A stretch of DNA of 64,000 nt from Poriferisodalis sp965262965. Its GTDB lineage: Bacteria > Actinomycetota > Acidimicrobiia > Acidimicrobiales > Poriferisodalaceae. A model generated the notes under the pieces. The model did not search any database. It saw nothing but the letters and a program-made list of their open reading frames with translations, and was not told the origin of the DNA. The translations under genes were made by a program, and so were the position numbers. Below are positions 1 through 6,796 of this stretch, in pieces; the stretch's first letter is position 1, and every line of letters starts with the position of its first letter. The DNA lies in assembly GCF_965262965.1 (NCBI RefSeq), contig NZ_OZ253573.1, positions 3,782,001 to 3,846,000 of the forward strand, in the 5' to 3' direction.

Positions 1-1063
1 GCTTCGCAAGGCTCGACACGGTTCGGAAGACGGAGCGTTCATTGCCCGGAATGGGATGGCTCGACAGCACCACGGTGTCGTGTGGCCCGAGGTGGATCTC
101 GGAGTGCGTGTCCGCAGCGATGCGCGAGAGCGCAGCGTTCGGCTCGCCTTGGCTGCCGGTGCACACGATGCATACCTGCGATGGATCGAAGCCGTCGAGC
201 TGTTCGGCGGTGCGCAGCGCTGGCTCGGGAAGGTCCAGCACGCCCAGCTCGCGTGCGATGCGAACGTTGTTCACCATCGAGCGGCCCACCGGCACGACGA
301 AGCGGCCCTCGTCGATTGCGGCATCGCAGATCTGCTGGACGCGGTGGAGATGGCTGGCGAAGCAGCTCACGATGAGCCGCCGGTCGGAGCGCTCGGCGAA
401 GAGCCGCCGCAGCGTGGTGCCGATCTCGGTCTCCGAGGCGCTGCGCCCCGGGCGGTCGGCGTTGGTGGAGTCGGCCATCAGCAGAGCAATGCCCTCGTCA
501 CCCAGCTCTCGCAGCCGCGCCAAGTCGGTCAGACGACCGTCGACGGGGGCCTCGTCGATCTTGAAGTCCCCCGTGTGTACGAGCGCACCGGCGGGCGTGT
601 GCAGCACGATGCACAGGCTCTGAGGGACCGAGTGCGTGATCGGCAGTGCCTCGACGTCGAAAGGGCCGATCCGCCGCCGTTCGCCGTCGCCCAAGACATG
701 AAACGAGGTGCGGTCGCCCAGGCGTGCCTCGGTCACCTTGTGCTTGGCAAGCGCCATCGACAACGCCGAGCCGTACAGCGGGACCTCGATGTTGCGCAGG
801 AAGTGGGGCACTCCGCCCAAGTGATCCTCATGTCCGTGCGTCACTACCAATCCGACAACGTCGCTGGCACGAGAGTTCAGCCAGTCCATGTCGGGCAGGA
901 CCTGCCGCACACCGGGCATCAGCGCTGGATCAGGAAACATGACCCCGAAGTCGATGACCAGGAGCTTCCCGTTGACCTCGACGACAGTGCAGTTCCGCCC
1001 GACGTCGCCGAGCCCGCCCAGGAATGTGACCGTGACGGGCCCCTTGGCCCGGGCGGCGCTCAA
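1..1063 (-). CDS. rnj: Ribonuclease J, N-terminal part (runs off the window)
   Basis: Metallo-beta-lactamase/beta-CASP ribonuclease involved in mRNA and rRNA processing in the cytoplasm. The reverse strand encodes the N-terminal 354 residues. These include the opening segment VTFLGGLGDVGRNC, the metal-binding motif THGHEDHLGG, a second metal-ligand segment LVHTGDFKID, and the beta-CASP segment SSHPIPGNE close to the window edge. The start is taken as TTG at 1063, which overlaps the dapA stop as TTGA, so the two genes are translationally coupled. The dapA-rnj order is common in actinobacteria. The C-terminus lies outside the window. The identification is secure; the exact start is less so. Confidence 0.93.
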   Translation of the reverse strand, partial: MSAARAKGPVTVTFLGGLGDVGRNCTVVEVNGKLLVIDFGVMFPDPALMPGVRQVLPDMDWLNSRASDVVGLVVTHGHEDHLGGVPHFLRNIEVPLYGSALSMALAKHKVTEARLGDRTSFHVLGDGERRRIGPFDVEALPITHSVPQSLCIVLHTPAGALVHTGDFKIDEAPVDGRLTDLARLRELGDEGIALLMADSTNADRPGRSASETEIGTTLRRLFAERSDRRLIVSCFASHLHRVQQICDAAIDEGRFVVPVGRSMVNNVRIARELGVLDLPEPALRTAEQLDGFDPSQVCIVCTGSQGEPNAALSRIAADTHSEIHLGPHDTVVLSSHPIPGNERSVFRTVSSLAK

Positions 1064-1944
1064 GTCTGCTTCAGTCGGGCGTAGACCTCGCGGGCGCGAT
1101 CTTCCAGACCTTCGGGTGTGGGGCCCATCGGCAGGCGCGGTTCTCCGACCGGCAGGCCCAGCGTGCGCAGCATCGCTTTGGTCGGCACCGGGTTCGGCGC
1201 CGCGTCGCCTGTCTCGTAGTCGAAGCTCTCGAGCAGCGTGGCGTTGATCTCCCGGGCCTTGGTCACGTCGCCCGCCTCCCAAGCGTCGAACATCGCGACG
1301 TGCTCGCCGGCCGACCAGTGCGCTGCCACGCTGATCACGCCGACGGCCCCGACGGCCAGCAGCGGCAGCGTGAACCCGTCGTCACCGCTGTAGACCTCGA
1401 AGCCCTCCGGTGCCTGCGCGATGACCGTGGCGGTCTCGCCGGGATTCCCGGCGGCGTCCTTCACGGCCACGATGTTGGGGATCTGCGCCAGCTCCAGCAG
1501 CGTCGGGGTGTTGATCTTGCGCCCCGTGCGGACCGGAATGTCGTACATGATGACCGGCAGGTCCGTGGACTCGGCCACGGCAGCAAAGTGCGCTGCGATG
1601 CCTGCCTGCGAGGGCCGGTTGTAATAGGGCGTCACTGCCAAGATGCCGTCGGCACCCAGCTCGGCGGCCTTGCGGGTCTGGCTCACTGAATGCGCTGTGT
1701 CGTTGGTGGTGGTGCCGGCCACCACCGGGACGGTGACCGCCTCGGCGACGGCGCGCCAGAGCTCCCAGTCCTCCTCGTCGGTGATGGTGGGTGCCTCACC
1801 GGTGGTGCCGGTAATGACGAGGCCCTCGGCGCCCTCCGATACAAGCCAGCGTGCCAACGTCACGCCTGCGTCCACATCCAGCGAACCATCTGCCGCGAAC
1901 GGCGTCACCATCGCCGGAACCACTCGTCCGAATCGCGCGCTCAT
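1060..1944 (-). CDS. dapA: 4-hydroxy-tetrahydrodipicolinate synthase
   Basis: Condenses pyruvate with aspartate semialdehyde, the first committed step of the diaminopimelate/lysine branch. The protein has 294 residues, the normal family length. The pyruvate-binding threonines sit in TGTTGEAPT (residues 46-53). TPYYNRP lies near residue 107. The catalytic tyrosine is in YDIPVRTG (Tyr134), and the Schiff-base lysine is in VKDAAGN (Lys162). The ATG at 1944 fits the family N-terminus. It is followed with overlap by RNase J on the same strand. Upstream, a strong hairpin at 2049-2116 lies in its leader or at the end of the preceding operon. Other dap genes in the window, dapC and dapF, are far away. 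Confidence 0.97.
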   Translation of the reverse strand: MSARFGRVVPAMVTPFAADGSLDVDAGVTLARWLVSEGAEGLVITGTTGEAPTITDEEDWELWRAVAEAVTVPVVAGTTTNDTAHSVSQTRKAAELGADGILAVTPYYNRPSQAGIAAHFAAVAESTDLPVIMYDIPVRTGRKINTPTLLELAQIPNIVAVKDAAGNPGETATVIAQAPEGFEVYSGDDGFTLPLLAVGAVGVISVAAHWSAGEHVAMFDAWEAGDVTKAREINATLLESFDYETGDAAPNPVPTKAMLRTLGLPVGEPRLPMGPTPEGLEDRAREVYARLKQT

Positions 1945-2048
1945 CGGTTCGAGACTACTGCTGCGCCCCCGATGGCCTGCGCCTGTATCGGCAGACCGTC
2001 AGGGCCAGAAAATCCCTGTGAGTTCGCGGGCGGCGTTGCCTACGTTCG

Positions 2049-2116
2049 CGAGTAGGCGGATCGCCTTGGAGCTGGGTACAAAACCGGACTCGGCGCTCCA
2101 GGCGATCCGCCACTCG
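2049..2116. repeat. Long imperfect inverted repeat between the ligase operon and dapA
   Basis: Arms 2049-2072 and 2095-2116 pair over about 22 bp, interrupted only by two unpaired A residues, and enclose a 22-base loop. The core arms read GGCGGATCGCC and GGCGATCCGCC. The structure lies inside the 269-bp gap (1945-2213) between two genes on the minus strand. The rest of that gap shows nothing I can name. It may be a terminator for the upstream operon, although no T-run follows, or a structured leader of dapA, or a small non-autonomous element. The pairing is seen directly; the function is inference. Confidence 0.75.
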
Positions 2117-2213
2117 AAGCTGCTGCAGCAACCTCTGCAAATGAAGCTAACACCGGGGCGAAGCGAGCTTCAACGCGGTTTCGGCATGGTGGATTGTCGT
2201 GGCGGGTCCGGCC

Positions 2214-2927
2214 TCAGACACTGCCTTCTTCGGCGCGGTTGATGCCGAGCGTGGCCAGCAAGTCCTCGTGCAGCTCGAACCAGATCGTGTGGTAGCTCGG
2301 CATCATCGGCTTGGTGAGGTAGTCGAGGTCGCCTGCCTGCAGCTTGCTCAAAGCCTCAGCGAACCGGGGCGCATAGTTCTCATAGCGAGCCATCACGCTG
2401 TTGAGCGCTTCCAGCACTCCCGCCAACTCGCCGTGCAGCGTCTCCAGCCGCTCGATGATCGCTGCGTCGTAGTCGGCGTCGCTGTGATCATTGAGCCGCC
2501 CGCCGTCGCCGGGTCCCGCATCGGCCGCTGCCCGATGATCGGCGGGCCACACCTGCCAGTCGGTGCACAGCTGCAGCATCTTGGGGTTCAGCGCCCCGAA
2601 CTCCCGGTAGGCCGCGGTGACGGGCTCCCGAGCGCCGGCGGCATCCAGCTCGTCAGCCAATGCTGCTTCCCCGTCGTCGCGACCAGTCGGCGTCAGGATG
2701 AACTTCGGAACGCCGCCGACCTCGCGGAACATGCAATGCCCGGCCGCATCCAGCTCAGCGAGCAGCCACTCGGTCTCGTCGGGTTCGAGCCCGTGGATCG
2801 CGGCAACGTCATCGATCTCGCCGAGGCCCTTGAGGCGCAACGCCAGCCACACGAGCAGGCGTGGCTCGGAGCGATGAGGCTGAGCTGGATCAACGTCGAC
2901 GTCGCTCACGCTGGCGTCACTCCACAA
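2214..2927 (-). CDS. Winged-helix-like protein of unknown function
   Basis: 237 residues with no predicted membrane segment. Residues about 20-80 look like a small helix-turn-helix/winged-helix fold (leucine-rich helices followed by PKFILTPTGRDDG, a typical wing turn). Residues 85-237 are mainly helical and acidic, with WPADH near the middle and a tyrosine-rich stretch (YDAAIIERLETLHGEL). The ATG at 2927 lies inside the end of the upstream acyl-CoA ligase gene (11-bp overlap), so the two are probably co-translated. A role as a regulator or partner of the ligase is inference. No specific family could be assigned by eye. Confidence 0.7.
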   Translation of the reverse strand: MWSDASVSDVDVDPAQPHRSEPRLLVWLALRLKGLGEIDDVAAIHGLEPDETEWLLAELDAAGHCMFREVGGVPKFILTPTGRDDGEAALADELDAAGAREPVTAAYREFGALNPKMLQLCTDWQVWPADHRAAADAGPGDGGRLNDHSDADYDAAIIERLETLHGELAGVLEALNSVMARYENYAPRFAEALSKLQAGDLDYLTKPMMPSYHTIWFELHEDLLATLGINRAEEGSV

Positions 2928-4545
2928 CGAGATCCGCGAAGCGGTCCCGGAGGGTCTTCTTGGAGAACTTGCCCGTCGAGGTCTTCGGAACCTCGGCGAT
3001 GATCTGGGTGGCGCTGGGCAGCCACCACCGCGCCATCCGCGGCGTCAGGTACTCGATGAGCTCGTCGTGGGTGATCGTCTCGCCTTCTACGGGCACGACG
3101 CAGGCCATCGGCCGTTCCATCCAACGTTCCGATGCCACCGCGACCACCGCAGCCTCGGCCACCTTTGGATGGCTCATGATCTCGTTCTCCACCTCGGCCG
3201 AGCTGATCCACTCGCCGCCTGACTTGATGAGGTCCTTGGTGCGGTCCACGAGCCGGATATAGCCGTTCGGATCACAGGTGGCGACATCGCCGGTGCGCAG
3301 CCAGCCATCGTCGGTGAACGAGTCGGCGGCGTCGGGTCGGTTGTAGTACGAGCCGGTCACATATGGGCCGCGTACCTGCAGCTCACCGGACGCCTCGCCG
3401 TCGTGGGGCAACTCGTTGGTGGTGTCGGGCTCGCAGATGCGGAACTCAACAGTCGGCAGGACCGTTCCCACCGTCGTGCGCAGATCGGCCTTTGCATCGT
3501 CGTCGAGGCCTTGCTGGCCCGAACGGATATGGGCGAGTGAGCACAGCGGGCTGGTCTCGGTCATGCCCCATGCCTGCAGGATCGGCAGCCCGACCACCGC
3601 CCGGTACCCCTCCGACAGCGCCTTGGGCACCGCCGAACCGCCGCACGGGATCGCGCGCAGGCTCGACACATCGCGCCCTTCGAGCTCGCCGAGCACGCCC
3701 ATCCAGATCGTCGGCACACCGGCCGCAACGGTGACCCGTTCGGTTTCGATGAGCTCTGCCAGCGGCTTGGGTGCGAGGTTCGGACCGGGATTGACCAGCT
3801 TGGCCCCCGCTGCGACTGCCGCATGGCTCAAACCCCAGGCGTTGGCGTGGAACATCGGCACGACCGGCAGAATCACATCGCTCTCGCAGACGCCAGCCGA
3901 ATCGACCAGCATCGCAGCCAGGGTGTGGATATAGGTGGAGCGGTGGCTGTAGACCACGCCCTTGGGCTCGCCCGTGGTGCCGCTCGTGTAACACATCGAC
4001 GCCGCCTGGCGTTCGTCGGCGACCCGGAAGCCCGATGGGGTCGCAGCGGCCAGCAGTTCCTCGTAGTCGACAACGCGGGGATCGTCAGGAATCTCAGGAG
4101 CTGCATCGCCGCCGCCCGAGTCGTCCATGACGACCACATGGCGCACCGTCGTCATCTCGTCCACCAGTGGCCACAGCATCGGCAGCAGCGACCGGTCTGC
4201 GAAGACCACTTCGTCTTCGGCATGGTTCGCGATGTACGTGACCTGTTCGGCGAACAGCCGGATGTTGAGCGTGTGCAGCACCCGGCCCGAGCACGGCGCA
4301 GCGAAGTACAGCTCGAGGTGACGGTCGGTATTCCACGCGAACGTGGCCACTCGGCCCTCGGCGGAGATGCCGAGGTCGTCAAGCGCACCGCCGAGGCGCC
4401 GGGTTCGTTCGGCCCAGCGCCCGTAGTTGGTGCGCTCGATGCCGGTTGCGGTGGCGGTCACGATCTCCTTGTCCGCGAACAGCGTCTCGGCGCGTTCAAC
4501 GAAAGGGTCCAAGGTGAGCGGCTGGTCCATCATCGTCGAGTCCAT
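2917..4545 (-). CDS. Fatty-acid/aryl-CoA ligase (AMP-binding enzyme)
   Basis: Acyl-activating enzyme that adenylates a carboxylate and transfers it to CoA. The protein has 542 residues, the usual size. The P-loop-like motif YTSGTTGEPKG lies at about 186-196. Further motifs are the adenylate-binding YxxTE equivalent GMTETSP, the hinge segment GWLRTGDVA, DRTKDLIKSGGEWIS, and the C-terminal catalytic lysine in PKTSTGKFSKK. It most resembles medium/long-chain fatty-acid-CoA ligases of actinobacteria; the actual substrate cannot be read from sequence. It overlaps the downstream winged-helix gene. It is divergent from the membrane protein gene at 4629. Confidence 0.93.
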   Translation of the reverse strand: MDSTMMDQPLTLDPFVERAETLFADKEIVTATATGIERTNYGRWAERTRRLGGALDDLGISAEGRVATFAWNTDRHLELYFAAPCSGRVLHTLNIRLFAEQVTYIANHAEDEVVFADRSLLPMLWPLVDEMTTVRHVVVMDDSGGGDAAPEIPDDPRVVDYEELLAAATPSGFRVADERQAASMCYTSGTTGEPKGVVYSHRSTYIHTLAAMLVDSAGVCESDVILPVVPMFHANAWGLSHAAVAAGAKLVNPGPNLAPKPLAELIETERVTVAAGVPTIWMGVLGELEGRDVSSLRAIPCGGSAVPKALSEGYRAVVGLPILQAWGMTETSPLCSLAHIRSGQQGLDDDAKADLRTTVGTVLPTVEFRICEPDTTNELPHDGEASGELQVRGPYVTGSYYNRPDAADSFTDDGWLRTGDVATCDPNGYIRLVDRTKDLIKSGGEWISSAEVENEIMSHPKVAEAAVVAVASERWMERPMACVVPVEGETITHDELIEYLTPRMARWWLPSATQIIAEVPKTSTGKFSKKTLRDRFADLVVE

Positions 4546-4628
4546 GACGCCGCAGGCTAGAGGGCATAACCAAGGGCTTCGCGGGCATGCAGGTGTGGTG
4601 TCGGCTTAGGTGCGTAACCTCGGCCGAG

Positions 4629-5417
4629 GTGGTTGACGACGGCCGGGACGATTCAACGACGACCGATGCCGTCGACGCCGAGGCGGCATCGGTCGGTGAT
4701 GCGATCTCCGACGCGGATCGGCGGCGGATGCAGCTGCTGGCAGCTCTACCCGTGGGCTTCGCCCTGGCGGCCTACGCCGGACAGATCTTGTTTGCGGCTC
4801 TCATTGCGCGAGCGCCTCTGCTGCTCTTGTCGCTCAATGCGACCGACCCGATCCTGCTCGGGGTGGCCCACCAGGCCCCGCTGTGGGCCTTCATGACCAT
4901 CGGGGTAACCCGGCTGTTCATCACCGACCCGTTCCTGTACCGGTTGGGCTACGACTACGGGCCCAATGCCAAGGCCTATCTGGCGGCCGAGCTCGGTCCC
5001 CGCAACCGCATCATCAGGGCCATGGACTGGCTGGAGCGCTGGTTTCCCCGCGTGGGCTGGCTGCTGCTGTTCGCCATTCCCGGCTACCCGATGTGCTTGC
5101 TGTCGGGAATTGCGCGGATGCGCCAACTGCCGTTCGTGGTGGTGAACTTGGCGGGCACCGTCACTCGCCTGGCGCTCGTGTGGTGGGTTGCAGACCTGTT
5201 CTCAGGGCCGCTCGGCACCGTCATCGACTTCATCAATCGCTATTCGATCCCGTTCACCGTCGCGATGTTCGTGCTGGTTGTGGTGCAGACCGCACGCAAC
5301 CAGCACCGAGCCGCGAACGCCGAGCGCGCTCGCGCCAGGCGTGAACACGAAGCAGCCGAGCAGCGCCGTCTCGAACCCGGCCCCGAGTCTGTCGAGGCCG
5401 AAGCAGACAAATCCTGA
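4629..5417 (+). CDS. VTT/DedA-like integral membrane protein
   Basis: About 262 residues from GTG 4629; an ATG at 4587 in the same frame is an alternative start. After an acidic N-terminal tail come hydrophobic segments near LLAALPVGFALAAYAGQIL and LLLFAIPGYPMCLLSG. Between them is the motif FLYRLGYDYG, reminiscent of the FxxGY motif of DedA/SNARE-associated (VTT) proteins. Two further membrane helices and a charged Arg/Glu-rich cytoplasmic tail (RARREHEAAEQRR) follow. VTT proteins are implicated in lipid-carrier recycling or flipping, so a role in the inner membrane is likely. Family assignment is moderate; function is inference. Confidence 0.72.
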   Translation: MVDDGRDDSTTTDAVDAEAASVGDAISDADRRRMQLLAALPVGFALAAYAGQILFAALIARAPLLLLSLNATDPILLGVAHQAPLWAFMTIGVTRLFITDPFLYRLGYDYGPNAKAYLAAELGPRNRIIRAMDWLERWFPRVGWLLLFAIPGYPMCLLSGIARMRQLPFVVVNLAGTVTRLALVWWVADLFSGPLGTVIDFINRYSIPFTVAMFVLVVVQTARNQHRAANAERARARREHEAAEQRRLEPGPESVEAEADKS

Positions 5418-5560
5418 CGACCTCCAGACTCCGACTGGCTACGGTGCGAACTCGCAGATCACATTCGTGCGATACTGGCGTCACGAATGACAGCAATGTG
5501 ATTTGCACGGCGCACCCTGAACGATTCGGGGCAGTCGAGATGAACGGAGGGGGAGCAGAC

Positions 5561-5857
5561 ATGCCGAATACAGTGGGCGGTAGCCACGGCACGAGGACAC
5601 AGCACGGATCCGTTTTCGAGACGATCATGGCCGACCCTCAGTCGCGCCACGCGTACTACAACACCACCCGTGGAGTACTCGCAGGAGATCCCGATCAGTC
5701 CGAAACGACAGATCTCCGCAACGATTTGCGCGCTCGCTCCGTCGCGCATCTGTTCTCTCCCGATCGAGCGCTTCCACAACCTGTCTTCTACTCTGCGGGA
5801 ACTATCAGTATTGGTGCGGACGAGATCTCTGCTGCGACACGCAATCTTGTTAAGTAG
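5561..5857 (+). CDS. Small hypothetical protein, first gene of an AT-richer accessory patch
   Basis: 98 residues from ATG 5561, preceded by a strong ribosome-binding site (GGAGGGGG at 5546-5553). No membrane helix or signal is visible. The C-terminal half (LRNDLRARSVAHLFSPDRA) looks like a folded or adapter-type domain. I do not recognise a family. The base composition is lower in GC than the flanking genes. The next reading frame, at 5915, is 57 bp downstream on the same strand and belongs to the same patch. The antisense strand is also open over 5788-5982, which weakens the call slightly. Most probably a real accessory gene. Confidence 0.5.
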   Translation: MPNTVGGSHGTRTQHGSVFETIMADPQSRHAYYNTTRGVLAGDPDQSETTDLRNDLRARSVAHLFSPDRALPQPVFYSAGTISIGADEISAATRNLVK

Positions 5858-5914
5858 CGGACGAGGTCTCCACGACGGCTCCACCGTTGTGCACCAACGT
5901 AGGTCTGTTCACCG

Positions 5915-6796
5915 ATGCCGAAGCCGTCCGTAGCACTGATTTGTGCACCGTCGGGCACGAAGTTGTCGACCATCGCGCGCAACTCAGCCGAACCCGACCA
6001 TCCAGAAGCAGTGCAGGATCTTGAGGAACGGCTCTGTTTGGACTACCGGGGGCACCCGAGCCACAGAGAGCTGGGTCTACAGCAGGATGAAGTACCTTCC
6101 ATGTGGCACGTCGTTCGTCGGCCTCGCGAAGAGCTGTACAACGCTTGGAAGAAGGCCCTTCAGGAGTGCCTCGAAATCTGCGCCGACCAGCATGACGCTC
6201 AGGCACGTCTGCTATTCATGCACTTGAGTTGGTATCAGCCGGACACGACGCAGTACTTCTCGTCGGTCTCGGTGAGCCACCTGAAGGCCAGCGCCGAGAG
6301 TTCCGGGTGTCAGATTCGCCACGTCGTGATCCTGATCGACGACATCTACGACATGTACACGAGGCTGCAGGGACCAAACGACATCTACAAGTTGGAAACG
6401 ATTGCGGCCCGGGCTGATCGGCTTCATGGATTGCACCGCAGGCCCGAATCAGATGCTGCGAGCCGACGGCATTCGAAGCTAGAGGCCGTCGAGAGCGCAC
6501 TCGCCCAGTTGATCTCGTGGCGGCAGCACGAAATCCTGCAGGCGGAGGACATCGCTCGTGAGTTGGGCGCGCACTTCACGGTCATCGGTGTCAAGCATTC
6601 ACGGCAAGCGTTCGAGTGCTTGGTGCGATCAGATGTGCCGTACAACACCTACCTGTCACATCGAATCTCCGAAGGCAGGGTCTCCATAGGTCCAGCCCGT
6701 CCTCGGTACTCTCGCAAAGGTGAGTGCGAAGGGCGCTGCCGGGGACGAAGGCTCGAACGATGCGTCGAAGTCTTCGACGCGGGGAGATTCGGGTAG
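5915..6796 (+). CDS. Unrecognised protein with a P-loop-like N-terminus, probably 3'-truncated
   Basis: Open frame of 293 codons. Residues 5-19 (SVALICAPSGTKLST) resemble the strand-loop-helix of a nucleotide-binding P-loop, but the canonical GK[ST] is replaced by GTKLST. A central region has LLFMHLSWYQPDTTQYF and then HVVILIDDIYDMYTRLQ, an Asp-Asp pair placed like a Walker B. A later segment (HFTVIGVKHSRQAFECL ... TYLSHRISEGR) has the look of a second domain that stops abruptly. The last 25 codons overlap the start of ftsK (6720) in another frame, so the natural C-terminus appears to be lost. GC is lower than in the neighbours. Possibly a nucleotide-kinase-like or defence protein; function unknown. 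Confidence 0.5.
   Translation: MPKPSVALICAPSGTKLSTIARNSAEPDHPEAVQDLEERLCLDYRGHPSHRELGLQQDEVPSMWHVVRRPREELYNAWKKALQECLEICADQHDAQARLLFMHLSWYQPDTTQYFSSVSVSHLKASAESSGCQIRHVVILIDDIYDMYTRLQGPNDIYKLETIAARADRLHGLHRRPESDAASRRHSKLEAVESALAQLISWRQHEILQAEDIARELGAHFTVIGVKHSRQAFECLVRSDVPYNTYLSHRISEGRVSIGPARPRYSRKGECEGRCRGRRLERCVEVFDAGRFG

Noticed and set aside
56..1084. Long plus-strand open frames opposite RNase J
   Set aside because: The minus strand encodes a clear RNase J with all metal motifs; the plus frames are low-complexity Arg/Gly/Ala shadows caused by high GC.
5788..5982. Minus-strand 64-codon frame with reasonable-looking sequence
   Set aside because: It spans the boundary of two plus-strand frames, has no ribosome-binding site or similarity, and the plus frame at 5561 has a strong ribosome-binding site. 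Kept only as a caveat.
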